Shown here one piece after another: positions 28,716 through 41,609 of a stretch of DNA of 64,000 nucleotides. The position numbers and the translations under genes are program-made. The first letter of the stretch is position 1. Each line of letters begins with the position of its first letter. Origin of the DNA: Deinococcus puniceus (lineage in GTDB: Bacteria; Deinococcota; Deinococci; Deinococcales; Deinococcaceae); assembly GCF_001644565.1 (NCBI RefSeq), contig NZ_CP011387.1, forward strand, positions 175,001 through 239,000, read 5' to 3'. The notes beneath the pieces were generated by a model. It made no database searches. It had not been told where the DNA came from and worked only from the letters and a program-made list of their open reading frames with translations.

Positions 28716-28737
28716 TTAGCGAGTAAACACTCACTTA
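28716..28737. promoter_or_regulatory. TetR operator at its own gene
   Basis: Imperfect 22-bp palindrome ending at the first base of the tetR ATG. On the minus strand it reads TAAGTGAGT-N4-ACTCGCTAA. The same half-sites and spacing recur at 29391-29412, before the efflux genes. Confidence 0.65.
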
Positions 28738-29321
28738 TGGCCCGCCCCCGCATTATCAGCGACGAACAGATCACGGCGGCGGCCCGTGAAGTGTTTCTAG
28801 AACATGGATTTTCGGCCACAACTGCCGAAATTGCGCGGCGTGCCGGGATTTCCGAAGGCACGCTCTTTAAGCGGTTTCCGAGTAAGGAGGATATTTTTGA
28901 GGAAGTGGTGGGGCTGCGCGAAGCTCCCCGGTGGCGAGAACACCTGAATGCACAAGTGGGCTGCGGCGACGTGCGGCGCAATCTGGAACGTGCGGCGCTG
29001 GAACTCCTCGAGGCCGCCGCCCGCTTTTTGCCCAACCTGATGCTGATGTTTTCTCGTGGACAGGCCAACCCGCTGCTAATGAAGCTGGAAAACCCACTGC
29101 GCGAGGACACGCAGGCGGTAGCGGCTTATTTGCGGGCAGAAGTGGCGCTGGGACGCATCCGGCCTGTAGACGCCGACGTGACGGCGCTGCTCTGGATGGG
29201 CGCGATGACCCAGTACCTGCACCTCGAACACATGATGCCTGACCCGACTCACCCTCCGATGGACAGTGGGCGGCTGGTGCGCGGCGTGATGGATGTGCTG
29301 TGGCCGGGGCTGGAACCGTGA
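28737..29321 (+). CDS. TetR/AcrR-family regulator of the efflux operon
   Basis: 194 residues. N-terminal TetR helix-turn-helix: [42 protein letters not shown]. The C-terminal ligand/dimer domain is helical. It precedes the efflux operon on the same strand (158-nt gap). A 22-bp palindrome overlaps its start codon and a near-identical one lies before the efflux genes, so it probably represses both itself and the pump. The inducer is unknown. Confidence 0.9.
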   Translation: MARPRIISDEQITAAAREVFLEHGFSATTAEIARRAGISEGTLFKRFPSKEDIFEEVVGLREAPRWREHLNAQVGCGDVRRNLERAALELLEAAARFLPNLMLMFSRGQANPLLMKLENPLREDTQAVAAYLRAEVALGRIRPVDADVTALLWMGAMTQYLHLEHMMPDPTHPPMDSGRLVRGVMDVLWPGLEP

Positions 29322-29390
29322 CCGTCTGGGCTGACCAAGCCAAGGGTGAGGTGGGAACCTTTTGACTGGCTTTCCCGTAAAGTCTGGGTG

Positions 29391-29412
29391 TAAGTGAGTC
29401 CGCACTCGTTAA
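29391..29412. promoter_or_regulatory. TetR operator before the efflux operon
   Basis: TAAGTGAGT-N4-ACTCGTTAA, matching the tetR self-operator in both half-sites, 68 nt upstream of the first TolC gene. TTGACT at 29362-29367 may be the -35 of the controlled promoter; the -10 is not clear. Confidence 0.7.
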
Positions 29413-29479
29413 TTGCCGCGCCGCGCCCGTTCTTTCCTCTGCTCCGCTTCACTCCTTCCCCCTGAGGTTGCCTGCCCCT

Positions 29480-30955
29480 ATGCGATTTTCTCCTACTGTT
29501 TTGTTGTCTGTCACGCTGCTGGTGGGGCTGCCCGCCGCGCAGGCCCAGACCGCCCCGCCCACTCCCACCGCCCCGGTTGAAGCGGCTCCGGCTGCTGCCC
29601 CCGCTCCTGTTCCTCCTGTGTCTGTTGCCCCTGCCGCTGTTTCCCCCACGCTGACCCTCGGGCAGACGCTGACGCTGGTGCGGGCGTCTCCAGGCTGGCG
29701 CAGCGCCGATTTGCAGTACCGCTCGGCGCAACTGAGCTTAGAGAGTGCCCGCGCCCGTGCTGGCCTGAATGTCACGGTGGGCACCGATGCCAGTTTGGCA
29801 AAGGTTCCCTTCGATTCTGGCGACTGGCTGGGCAATGCCACCCTGACCGCGCAGGTGTCGGCCAGCGTGCTGCCTTGGTCGGCTACCTTCGAGGGGGTGC
29901 GGATTGCCGAACGCGCCCTGAACCGCGCCGGGGCCGACTTGCGTGATACCCGCGTGTCGCTGGTGGTGGGGGCAGTGCGGGCCTACGGTGCGGCGAGAGA
30001 AGCCACCGCAGGCGCAGCGTTGGCCGAGGCTCAGGCCACCCTTGCCGCCCGCCAACTGGAGGTGGCCCGTGCCCAGCGCACCGCCAACCTGATTCCCGAA
30101 CTGGCCCTGCAAGAGCGTGAGGCGGGCCTGCAAAGCGCCCAGAACGCGGCAGCGCAGGCCAGAACTGCCGTGAAGCTGGCGGCGCGGGGGCTGGCGAATC
30201 TGCTCGGCCAGAGCGTGACGCTGCCTGCCACCGCTGCCGCCTTCGACGCCGTGCCGTCCCTGCCCGCCGCGCCCGTCGACGTAGACGCATTGGTGGCCCG
30301 CGCTCTGCTGGCCCGCCCCGAAGTGATCCGCGCCGCTGCACAACTGGCCGATGCCGGGGCGCAGCAACGCGCCGCGCAACTCGATCTGTCTCTCCCCGAT
30401 ATTTCTGCGGGCGTGCAGTACGGGCAATTGAGCAGCGGGCAAGGTGGGGCCGGGCGCACGGTGGGCGGCAGCCTGAACGTCAAATCGGGCGTGGCGGCGG
30501 CGCAGGTCAGCTTTCCCTTACGCGATCCGGGCGAGGCCGCCAAAACCGGACTGGCCCTGAGCCTGAATGCCAGCCTGCCCGTGTTCGGCAGCGGCAAAGG
30601 CACGGCCCTCGCCAGCGCGAATGTGGGCCAGCAGGCCGCAGCATTGGCCCTCGATTCGGCCCGCCAGAGCGTAGATCTGGATGTGCGCCAAAAGGCCGCC
30701 GACCTGCTGACCGCGCTTGACCGGGTAGAGGAGGCGGCGTCGGCGTTGGCCCGCGCACAAGCCAACCTGACCACCACCCGCGCCCGCTTGGACGCCGGAT
30801 TGGTCACGCCTCTGGACGTCGCGCAGGCCGAACTGAGCGCCGCACAGGCCCAGAACGCGCTGAACGCCGCTACAGCCAACGCTTACGTGTCCTCGCTGCT
30901 GCTTGCACAGGCCAGCACCGAACTCGATCCCACCTTGCTGAATGGGGGGTTCTAG
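29480..30955 (+). CDS. TolC-family outer-membrane efflux protein (first copy)
   Basis: 491 residues with a signal peptide ([22 protein letters not shown]), then a Pro/Ala-rich stretch to about residue 60. The remainder is two long alpha-helical hairpin repeats rich in Ala, Gln and Leu, e.g. [25 protein letters not shown] and [27 protein letters not shown], typical of the TolC trimer tunnel. A TGAGG ribosome-binding site precedes the ATG at 29480. Second and shorter TolC gene follows, so the operon carries two outer-membrane partners for one RND pump. Confidence 0.88.
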   Translation: MRFSPTVLLSVTLLVGLPAAQAQTAPPTPTAPVEAAPAAAPAPVPPVSVAPAAVSPTLTLGQTLTLVRASPGWRSADLQYRSAQLSLESARARAGLNVTVGTDASLAKVPFDSGDWLGNATLTAQVSASVLPWSATFEGVRIAERALNRAGADLRDTRVSLVVGAVRAYGAAREATAGAALAEAQATLAARQLEVARAQRTANLIPELALQEREAGLQSAQNAAAQARTAVKLAARGLANLLGQSVTLPATAAAFDAVPSLPAAPVDVDALVARALLARPEVIRAAAQLADAGAQQRAAQLDLSLPDISAGVQYGQLSSGQGGAGRTVGGSLNVKSGVAAAQVSFPLRDPGEAAKTGLALSLNASLPVFGSGKGTALASANVGQQAAALALDSARQSVDLDVRQKAADLLTALDRVEEAASALARAQANLTTTRARLDAGLVTPLDVAQAELSAAQAQNALNAATANAYVSSLLLAQASTELDPTLLNGGF

Positions 30956-31081
30956 GGAGCGCTGAAGAACAACTGCCGTGACCGATAAGCTTCTGAATTT
31001 CTCTCCCTCAGCACGTCAATTTTCCGCTCCCCACGCCTTTCTCACTCACCACTGACCACTCACCTTTTTCGGAGGCCACCC

Positions 31082-32137
31082 ATGACCCGTACCCTGACCC
31101 GTTCTGTTGCCCTGCTGCTCACCCTCGGCCTCTCTTTGGCGGCCAGTGCTTCTGCCCAAGCCGTAAGCCTCTCTCTGGACAGTGCCGTGACCCGCGCCCT
31201 CGCCAGCGGCCCCGACGTGACCACCGCCCGCGCCAATCTGCAAAAGGCTCAGGCCAACCTGAAAGCGGTGCAGGCCGATCCCACCTCCATCATCACCACG
31301 TTGACGCAGGCCCAGCAGGACGCGGCGGCGCAGGCCGTGACGCTGGACGGCACCAAGCTGAACATCGCCCAGACGGTGCTGGGGCAGTATGTGGGCGCAT
31401 TTGAAGCCGCCGGACGGGTGAGTCTGAATGCCGCTCAGGTGGCGCTGGATGAGCGCAACTTGGCGATTGCCCGCGCCCGTCTTCAGGCCCGCGTGGCGAC
31501 CCAATTGGACGTGAACCGCGCCCAGACCAGCCTGAACCAGAACCGTCAGGAATTGGCCGACGCCCGCGCCCAGCAACCTGTATTGGAAGCGCAACTGGCC
31601 CGCACCATCGGCCTGCCCACCGGCACCGACCTGACTCTGGTGGCTCCGCCCGCGCCGCCCAAGCCCTCGCTGACGCTGGCGGGCCTGCAATCGGGGCTGG
31701 AGAAACGCCTGCCTTCGCTGGTGCAGGCCGCGCAGGGCGTCAGTTTCGCCACCCTTCAGGTCAATCTGGCCAACAACGATTACACCCCGGTTCGCACCCT
31801 GCAAGACGCCCGCACGTCGCTGGCCAACGCGCAGCGCAGCCTCGACGACGCCGCCCGCGCCGCCAATACGCAGGTGCGCGACGCCTACCGCAGCTTTCAG
31901 GACGCGCAGGAACGGGTCGATCTGGCCCGCCAGAGCAGCGCCAACGCCCAAACCAGCCTGACGCAGGCGCAGGCCCGCCTGAAAGCCGGAACCGCCGCCG
32001 CCGTCGAAGTGCAGCAGGCGCAGGTGCAGGCGCAGCAATCGGCCTTCGCGGTCATTCAGGCCCAGAACAACCTGTGGCGGGCACTCGCGGCGCTGTCCAG
32101 CGCGTCGGGCACCGATGTCACCGGACTGGTGAGGTGA
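31082..32137 (+). CDS. TolC-family efflux protein (second, short copy)
   Basis: 351 residues with a signal peptide ([27 protein letters not shown]). Helical repeats of the TolC type ([73 protein letters not shown]) are present, but the protein is ~100 residues shorter than usual TolC, with much of the beta-barrel missing or reduced. It may work within the periplasm or as a heteromer with the first copy. A CGGAGG ribosome-binding site precedes it; the 126-nt gap upstream contains no gene. It is followed 5 nt later by the adaptor gene. Confidence 0.85.
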   Translation: MTRTLTRSVALLLTLGLSLAASASAQAVSLSLDSAVTRALASGPDVTTARANLQKAQANLKAVQADPTSIITTLTQAQQDAAAQAVTLDGTKLNIAQTVLGQYVGAFEAAGRVSLNAAQVALDERNLAIARARLQARVATQLDVNRAQTSLNQNRQELADARAQQPVLEAQLARTIGLPTGTDLTLVAPPAPPKPSLTLAGLQSGLEKRLPSLVQAAQGVSFATLQVNLANNDYTPVRTLQDARTSLANAQRSLDDAARAANTQVRDAYRSFQDAQERVDLARQSSANAQTSLTQAQARLKAGTAAAVEVQQAQVQAQQSAFAVIQAQNNLWRALAALSSASGTDVTGLVR

Positions 32138-32142
32138 GGGGA

Positions 32143-33467
32143 ATGGTAGAGAAACGTCTCCCTCTTGCCCTGACCGTGCTGACCCTGACGCTGCTGGTGG
32201 CCTGCACGCCGCCCGGCGGCAACACGGCAGCGGCGGAAGGGGAAGCCAAACCCGCCGCTGCTGCTACTGGCACTGGCACCAGCAACGATCTGGACGCCGC
32301 GCCCGCCAAAACCACTACCCTCGGCGTGCGTGTGGTGCCCGCCAAGAGTGGAACCCTGAGTGTGGAGCGCACGTCCAGCGCCACCATTCAGGCCGACCGC
32401 GACAGCAACGTGGCGGCCCAGAGTGGCGGCAACGTGGTGCGCGTGCTGGTCACGGAAGGCGAGCAGGTGCGCGCTGGACAGGTGGTGGTGCAACTTGATG
32501 ATTCTCAGCAGCGGCAGGCCTTAGAGAATGCCCGGCTTCAGGTGCAGCAGGCCCAGATCAATCTGAACCAGACCCGCACCACCACCGGACAGGCCACCAC
32601 CTCGCTGAATGCGGCGGTGCAGGCGGCTCAGGCCACGTTGTCTCAGGCGCAGCAAAATGCCCAGAGCAGCGAAAGCCTGTACGCGCTCGGCGGCATCAGC
32701 CTGGCCGACTTGCAGAGTGCGCGGGCGCAGTTGGCTACGGCCCAGAGCCAGTTGGCGCAGGCCCGCAATTCCCTCTCCCAGAACGGTCAGAACGCTCAGG
32801 GCAGCGTGCCGCTTCAGCAGGCGCAACTGAGCAGCGCACAGGCCGGAGTGCGTCAGGCCGATGAAAACCTGTCCCGCACGGCGGTTCGCGCTCCCTTCGC
32901 GGGCACGGTGGCCAGTCTGAATGTGCAGGTCGGAGAGTTCGCGGGGCAGGGCAGCACCGTGTTCAGGTTGGTCGACCCCGGTTCGATCAAGGTGCAGTTC
33001 AATGCCACCACCGCCGACGCCGCCGCCCTGACCGCCGGAACCCAACTGAACCTCGGCTACGGGGGCGTGAATTACGTCGCCACCGTGCAGGACAGCCCCC
33101 GAATCGCCGGAGCAGACCGCCTCGTGCCCATCACGGCGCGGGTGCAGGGCGGCGCGGCGTTGCCGGTGGGAGCCAGCGCACAGGCCCGCTACCGCGCCAC
33201 CCTGGGGCAGGGCGTCCTGATTCCCAGCGGGGCCGTACAGGTTGATGGCGGAGAAAACGCCGTGTACCTCGCGGAAGGCAAGTCGGCCCGCCGTCAGACG
33301 GTCACGGTGGTGGCCGAATCGGGTGGGCAAGTGGCAGTGCGAGGGCTGGACGCGGGCGCACAGGTCATTTCTCCGGTGCCCCCCAGCTTGCAAGACGGCG
33401 CGAGTATCCGGGTAGAAACGGCGGCCACGCCCACCACGACGGCGGGGAGTAGCACAGGAGAGGCCCC

Positions 33468-33471
<4 letters not shown>
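32143..33471 (+). CDS. RND efflux periplasmic adaptor (HlyD/AcrA family), lipoprotein
   Basis: 442 residues. A lipoprotein signal with lipobox LLVAC is near residues 17-21, so it is anchored by lipid. The biotinyl-lipoyl-like half motif is [30 protein letters not shown] long helical hairpin ([18 protein letters not shown] to [18 protein letters not shown]) and the second lipoyl half follow, with a beta-barrel domain ([23 protein letters not shown]) and a C-terminal strand domain. It connects the RND pump to TolC. Stop overlaps the RND start by 4 nt (ATGA). Confidence 0.92.
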
Positions 33472-36908
<3,437 letters not shown>

Positions 36909-36925
36909 ACAGTTCAATCTCTCTG

Positions 36926-36957
36926 GCCCCCTTTTCCTGCGCGGAGAGGGGGTTTTT
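36926..36957 (+). terminator. Terminator of the efflux operon
   Basis: GCCCCCTTTTCC and GGAGAGGGGG form a hairpin with a 5-6 nt loop, followed by TTTTTG, 18 nt past the RND stop codon. Confidence 0.75.
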
Positions 36958-36974
36958 GCTTTGGATTTTGCGCC

Positions 36975-37086
36975 TAAACCCCCCAGTCTGCTTTGCAGCC
37001 AGCCCCCCTTGAGGGGAGCGCAAGAGCTGTTGTTCCCACCTCTAAGGGGGGGCGTTGCGAGAGCAACGGGGGGGTTCACCTTCCAA
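36975..37086 (+). repeat. Dispersed structured repeat R1, copy F
   Basis: AACCCCCCAGTCTGC, TTTGCAGCCAGCCCCCCTT, CTAAGGGGGGGCG, hairpin GTTGCGAGAGCAAC, GGGGGGGTTCACCTTCCAA. Lies after the efflux terminator, before the metalloprotease. Confidence 0.8.
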
Positions 37087-37244
37087 CCCTGCCATCTAAA
37101 AGGCCAACCTAAAGGCGCGGTCAGCGTTTTGCCCCGCGCCCCGGCCTAGAATGCCCCTCACACAGCCGCGCAGTGTCCCGGCCCTGCCGTCAGCGTGCGC
37201 GTAGGGGTTGGGTGCGCGGCGACCACATCAAGGAGACTGCCGTT

Positions 37245-38105
37245 ATGGACTGGAAAAATCTTCCGAGCAGTGGGGGCGGAGTGCAAGATCGGCGGGGCGG
37301 CGGTGGCCTGCCGGGGGGCGGCATCGCGGTGGGCGGCGTGGGCGGCCTGATCATCGCATTGATCGCCATGTTCTTTGGCGTAGACCCCAGCGTCATTCTG
37401 GGCGGCGGCTCGCAAACTGCGCCCACCCAGCAATCTCAGACTCAAAGTTCTGCGCCTGCCAACGATGAAAGCTTCCAGTTCGTAGACCGGATTCTGGGCA
37501 GCACCAATCAGGTCTGGACGGGGGTGTTCCAGCAGTCGGGCCGGGTGTACACCGAGCCCACGCTGGTGCTGTACAGCGGCGGCACCACCAGTGGATGCGG
37601 CAATGCCGACAGCAGCGTGGGGCCGTTTTATTGCCCGCTGGACAATAAGATTTACTTGGACACCAGCTTTTTTGCCACCATGCAGAAGCGGCTCGGTGGC
37701 GGCGGCGAATTCGCCTATTCCTACGTGATCGCGCATGAGGTCGGCCACCACGTTCAGAACGAACTCGGTATTGCCGATCAGGTGGAACGCGCCCAGCGTC
37801 AGGCCCGCAGCGAGGCCGAAAGCAACCGCTACAGCGTGGCCCTCGAATTGCAGGCCGACTGCTTTGCGGGCGTGTGGGCCAACAAAGTGCGCGGCAGCGA
37901 GGCCGCCAACCTGACCGACGCCGACATCACGCAGGCGCTGAATACTGCCGCTGCCATCGGTGACGATGCGCTCCAGCGCCAAGGCCAAGGCTACGTGGTG
38001 CCCGACAGCTTCACGCACGGCAGCAGCCAGCAACGCGTGACGTGGTTCAAGCGCGGCTTCTCCAGCGGCGACGCGGCCCAGTGCGACACCTTCAAGGCCA
38101 GTTGA
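37245..38105 (+). CDS. Neutral zinc metallopeptidase (YpfJ-like)
   Basis: 286 residues. An N-terminal Gly-rich cytoplasmic stretch ([17 protein letters not shown]) leads to one membrane helix ([15 protein letters not shown]), so the catalytic domain faces outward. The zinc motif HEVGHH is at 164-169 and a third ligand Glu is likely in [12 protein letters not shown] (about 201-212). An AAGGAG ribosome-binding site precedes the ATG. The family is widespread in bacteria (YpfJ in E. coli) and substrates are not known. Stands alone between repeat R1 and the SRPBCC gene (119-nt gap). Confidence 0.9.
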   Translation: MDWKNLPSSGGGVQDRRGGGGLPGGGIAVGGVGGLIIALIAMFFGVDPSVILGGGSQTAPTQQSQTQSSAPANDESFQFVDRILGSTNQVWTGVFQQSGRVYTEPTLVLYSGGTTSGCGNADSSVGPFYCPLDNKIYLDTSFFATMQKRLGGGGEFAYSYVIAHEVGHHVQNELGIADQVERAQRQARSEAESNRYSVALELQADCFAGVWANKVRGSEAANLTDADITQALNTAAAIGDDALQRQGQGYVVPDSFTHGSSQQRVTWFKRGFSSGDAAQCDTFKAS

Positions 38106-38224
38106 GCCTTTTCTTATCTGACTACGCGGCACTCAATCCCGCTTGGCCTTAATCTGTGTTGGGCAAGACTTCACCCGCCGCAGCGGCCAGCACACCTACA
38201 CTGCAACCCACGGAGGATTTACAC

Positions 38225-38872
38225 ATGACCAAAACTGAAGGAATGGATCAAGGCCGCATGATCAGCGGCGCGGCGGGCGGGGCATTGTTGCTGATGGGTC
38301 TCAGGAAACGCGGCGTTCTCGGCCTCGGCATGGCTGCAGTGGGCGGCTACCTCGCCTACCGCGCCGCCACCGGCAACGACCCGGTGATGGCAGCGGCGGG
38401 CCTGAGCGGGAACGCCAGCGCCGCCAAGCCCATTTTCGTGGAGCACAGCGTGGTCATAGACCGCCCCGCCCAGCAGGTCTACGATTACTGGCGCAAGCTG
38501 GACAACCTGCCCCACATCATGAGTCACCTGGAAACCGTGACCGTGCTGGACGACAAGCGCAGCCGCTGGGTCGCCAAGGCTCCGTTGGGCACGCACGTGG
38601 AATGGGAAGCTGAAATTGTGAACGATAAACCCGGCGAGCGCATCGGCTGGCACAGCCTCCCCGGAGCCACTGTGGACAACGCGGGCAGCGTGCAGTTTGA
38701 AAGCATGCCCACCGGCGGCACACGCATTCACGTGGCCCTCAGCTACCGCCCGCCCGCTGGCCCGCTCGGTGCAGCCGTCGCCAAGCTGTTTGGCGAGGAA
38801 CCCAGCCAGCAGATTGCCGAAGACTTGCAGAAGTTCAAGGCCGCGTTTGAAGGCAGCAACCCTAAAAACTAA
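38225..38872 (+). CDS. SRPBCC-family protein with N-terminal membrane hairpin
   Basis: 215 residues. Residues ~10-60 carry two short hydrophobic stretches with [36 protein letters not shown], resembling the small YgaP/DUF2892-like membrane domain. From about residue 75 ([37 protein letters not shown]) it is a START/Bet v1-like SRPBCC domain, whose cavity binds lipids or hydrophobic ligands. A GGAGG ribosome-binding site precedes the ATG at 38225. This combination is seen in coenzyme-Q-binding-like and cyclase-like proteins; no function assigned. Confidence 0.82.
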   Translation: MTKTEGMDQGRMISGAAGGALLLMGLRKRGVLGLGMAAVGGYLAYRAATGNDPVMAAAGLSGNASAAKPIFVEHSVVIDRPAQQVYDYWRKLDNLPHIMSHLETVTVLDDKRSRWVAKAPLGTHVEWEAEIVNDKPGERIGWHSLPGATVDNAGSVQFESMPTGGTRIHVALSYRPPAGPLGAAVAKLFGEEPSQQIAEDLQKFKAAFEGSNPKN

Positions 38873-38887
38873 GGTTCGAAATTGAAG

Positions 38888-38920
38888 CAGGGCAAGCACC
38901 GAATGGGCTTGCCCTGTTTT
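38888..38920. terminator. Terminator between convergent genes
   Basis: CAGGGCAAGC at 38888-38897 pairs perfectly with GCTTGCCCTG at 38907-38916, followed by TTTT. Ends the SRPBCC gene and faces the convergent gene stopping at 38953. Confidence 0.85.
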
Positions 38921-38952
38921 GCTTTTGCCTGTCCTATTTTTTTGAGAGTGGG

Positions 38953-39276
38953 CTAGTCTTCCGTTTTCTCGGTCTCCGCTGCTTCCGCCACCACTTCCGA
39001 CCCGGCCTCAATCACCGTCAAGGAGCGCAAGGTGGCCCCCTGATGCCAGCCGTACTGCGGGTCCTTCAGGCCCAATGTGGCGGCAATAGCGCGGGCGTTG
39101 GCCCCGTCCGGTTCCCCGTCGAGGCAGAACAGCAGGAAGCGCCGCCCACCGGGGGCGATGCGAATAAACAAGTCGGTGCCGATTTCCAGTTGTTGCGTGC
39201 GGCTGAATTTTTCAGCGCGGGCCTGTGCGTATTTCAGGGCGTCGCGGATTTTGACGGTGACGGTAGGGTTGCTCAT
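38953..39276 (-). CDS. Hypothetical protein, 107 residues
   Basis: Not recognised. Small soluble protein without signal or membrane segment. A helix-rich N-terminus (VKIRDALKYAQARAEKFSR) is followed by strand-like FIRIAPGGRRFLLFCLDG and an acidic tail (EVVAEAAETEKTED). The ATG at 39276 has a CGGAG ribosome-binding site. Single gene, ended by the bidirectional terminator. Confidence 0.7.
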   Translation of the reverse strand: MSNPTVTVKIRDALKYAQARAEKFSRTQQLEIGTDLFIRIAPGGRRFLLFCLDGEPDGANARAIAATLGLKDPQYGWHQGATLRSLTVIEAGSEVVAEAAETEKTED

Positions 39277-39346
39277 GGTTGCTCCGGTAGAGGGTGGGTG
39301 CTGTTGCCAACTCTAGCCAAGTGAAACGAGAAGGAGAAAAGCTGGC

Positions 39347-40000
39347 TCATCTTCTCTCCGGGCCAGCCACCACCGGGGCCGCCTGCAAACCCGTCAGCAG
39401 CATATCGGCGTACTGTTCGGCCACGTCGCGCGGGGTCATGCTGCCGCCGGGGCGATACCACGTGTAGGCCCAGTTCACCGCCGACAAGATCAGGTTGGCC
39501 GTCATTTTGGGGTCTAGATCGGCGCGCAGGCTGCCTTCACGGATGCCCTGAATCACCAGATCGCGGTAAAAGGCGTCGATGGTGTCGCGCCAGTTGGTCA
39601 CGCGGGTATAGGCTTCGGGCGACAGGTGCTTCCACTCGTGGAAAAACACGGTGGCACTTTCCATGTTGTCGGCTACCACGCGAATATGGCGGTGCATGGC
39701 CTCGCGGATTTTCTCGGGCGCGGGCATGGAGTCGCCGCGCAGGGTAAACAGTGCGCCGTCGAATTGGCGAGCGGCGCGGTCTACGATGCCGATCAGCAGT
39801 TCGTCCTTAGACGCGATATGGGCGTACAGACTGCCGCCCTGCATCCCCAGTTGGCCCGCCAGATCGCGCATAGAAGTCGCGTGGTAGCCGCGCTCCGAGA
39901 ACAGGCGGCTGGCGACCTCATGAATCTGCTCGCGGCGCGGTTTGGTGGGCGCGGCAGGCGGTGCGGCGGGGGCGGGTGGGGGGCTGGAAGAATCCGTCAT
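39347..40000 (-). CDS. TetR/AcrR-family regulator
   Basis: 217 residues. After ~25 Pro/Ala/Ser-rich residues comes the TetR helix-turn-helix ([47 protein letters not shown]). The C-terminal domain ([27 protein letters not shown], then [18 protein letters not shown]) resembles KstR2/FadR-type TetR regulators of lipid metabolism; that comparison is from memory. ATG at 40000 chosen; the frame extends upstream with no better start. Divergent from hisC with 134 nt between; a TACCCT sits about 30 nt upstream and could be its -10. Confidence 0.85.
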   Translation of the reverse strand: MTDSSSPPPAPAAPPAAPTKPRREQIHEVASRLFSERGYHATSMRDLAGQLGMQGGSLYAHIASKDELLIGIVDRAARQFDGALFTLRGDSMPAPEKIREAMHRHIRVVADNMESATVFFHEWKHLSPEAYTRVTNWRDTIDAFYRDLVIQGIREGSLRADLDPKMTANLILSAVNWAYTWYRPGGSMTPRDVAEQYADMLLTGLQAAPVVAGPERR

Positions 40001-40134
40001 GGCATCGGGGAACGCGGCGGGCGCATTGGGGTCAGGGTAGCACGCCGCCGCGTCACCTAACGGGCGTTTGGTCTGCATCTCTGGTGGCTGGACACTTCAC
40101 GGCAAAACCCGGCGCAGAATGCTAAAACCCGTGT

Positions 40135-41229
40135 ATGACTTCTACGCCTCTCCTCTCTGATGTTGTGTCTGCACAGCCTACCAGCGGCGTGCGGGCGGCG
40201 GTGCGTAACGTGCCCGCTTACCCGTTTACGCCCATAGACGCCCCTATCAAGCTCGATCAGAACGAGAGCGCCTACGACTTTCCCGCCGAGCTGAAAGCGC
40301 AGGCCGTGGAGCGGATGCTGGCCCGCCCGTGGAACCGCTATCCCGACTTGCACGCCGACACCCTGCAAGCCGCGATTGCCGCCTACGAGGGTTGGGATGC
40401 GGCGGGCGTGGTGGTCACGCCGGGCAGCAACGTCCTGATTAAACTCCTGACCGAACTCGCGGGCATCGGCCAAACGGTGTTGACGGTCAGCCCTACCTTC
40501 AGCGTGTATACCCTAGAGGCCCAACTCTTGGGGGCCACGCTGGTACAGGTGCCGCTGAATCCAGACTTTTCACTCCCTGTAGAGGGGTTGAAGGCTGCCC
40601 TCAAATCAAACCCGCCCGGCGTGCTGTACGTGACCCAGCCGCACGCGCCCACCGGATACGCCGACGCCGAGGCCGATGTGCGGGCCGTGGTAGAGGCCGC
40701 CGAGGGCTGGGTCGTGGTCATCGACGAGGCCTACCACCAGTACAGCGGCACCGATTACCGCGCGCTGGTACAGGGGGGCAGCAACCGCCTGAGCCTGCGT
40801 ACCTTCAGCAAGGCGTGGGGGTTGGCCGGGGCGCGGCTGGGCTACGCGCTGACTTCCCCGCAACTGGCGGTTCAGCTGCAAAAACTGGTGTCGGCCTTTA
40901 ATGTGAATGCCCTGACGCAAGCCGCGCTGGAAGTGGCGTTGGAACACCCCGAATACGTGCAGCACCGCGCCGCCGAAGTGGTTCAGGAGCGGGGGCGGGT
41001 GCTGGCTGCTTTGGCCTCACACCCCACCTGCACGCCCATTCCCAGTGGGGCCAATTTCTTCCTGCTCCGCACGCCCGATGCCGACGCCGCCTACCGCCAT
41101 CTGCTAGAGCGCGGAATAGTCGTGCGCCGCCAAGACCGCCTGCCCGGACTGAATGGCTGCCTGCGTGTGGCGGTGGGAACGCCAGCGGAGAATGACGCGC
41201 TGATCGCGGCGGTGGGGGAAATCGGGTAA
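40135..41229 (+). CDS. hisC: Histidinol-phosphate aminotransferase
   Basis: 364-residue PLP enzyme of histidine synthesis. The fold-type I pattern is visible: LDQNESAYDFP at the N-terminus, WNRYPD (substrate side), VTPGSNVLIKLL (cofactor phosphate), VVIDEAYHQY (Asp/Tyr for PLP) and TFSKAWGLAGARLGYAL, whose Lys forms the Schiff base, then an Arg-binding end (GCLRVAVGTPAEN). TAAAAC, a near -10, is 6 nt before the ATG, so translation is probably leaderless. No other his genes in the window; aromatic amino acids could also be substrates. Confidence 0.9.
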   Translation: MTSTPLLSDVVSAQPTSGVRAAVRNVPAYPFTPIDAPIKLDQNESAYDFPAELKAQAVERMLARPWNRYPDLHADTLQAAIAAYEGWDAAGVVVTPGSNVLIKLLTELAGIGQTVLTVSPTFSVYTLEAQLLGATLVQVPLNPDFSLPVEGLKAALKSNPPGVLYVTQPHAPTGYADAEADVRAVVEAAEGWVVVIDEAYHQYSGTDYRALVQGGSNRLSLRTFSKAWGLAGARLGYALTSPQLAVQLQKLVSAFNVNALTQAALEVALEHPEYVQHRAAEVVQERGRVLAALASHPTCTPIPSGANFFLLRTPDADAAYRHLLERGIVVRRQDRLPGLNGCLRVAVGTPAENDALIAAVGEIG

Positions 41230-41288
41230 GAAGAATGTGGATCGTGGGAAACGAGCTGACCACGATCCACGTTCTCCCCTCCACGAGC

Positions 41289-41609
41289 ATGGACGCTTTC
41301 GCCGCACCAGCCACCTTTCCCGCCCGCTCCGTGCTGGTGCGGGAATGCAGCGCGTGTGGGGCTTGCTGCGCCGCGCCGGATATTCACGCGCTGGGCAAGC
41401 CGTTGGGCGTACCGTGCGTGAATCTGGGAGCGGGTTGTTTGTGCGCCGTCTACGCCACGCGCCCCGCTGTGTGCCGCAACTACGCGCCCGATTGGGTCTG
41501 CGGTGAGGTTGCGCCGCTGCCCACGCTGGCCGCACGCACGCGCCGTTTTCTGGAAATCTACGGACTGGAAGCGGAAGCAGAGGCGTCCAATTCCACTCTT
41601 TTGCCCTGA
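41289..41609 (+). CDS. YkgJ-family cysteine-cluster protein (Zn/Fe chelating)
   Basis: About 106 residues. The cysteine pattern ECSACGACCAAPDI is the CxxCxxCC core of the YkgJ/UPF0153 family, followed by CVNLGAGCLCAVYATRPAVCRNYAPDWVC, giving at least eight cysteines that could hold zinc or an iron-sulfur cluster. The start is uncertain: ATG at 41289 gives a natural N-terminus (MDAFAAPATF), and the frame is open 18 codons further. Its last 52 bp overlap the convergent PstS-like gene. Confidence 0.8.
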   Translation: MDAFAAPATFPARSVLVRECSACGACCAAPDIHALGKPLGVPCVNLGAGCLCAVYATRPAVCRNYAPDWVCGEVAPLPTLAARTRRFLEIYGLEAEAEASNSTLLP

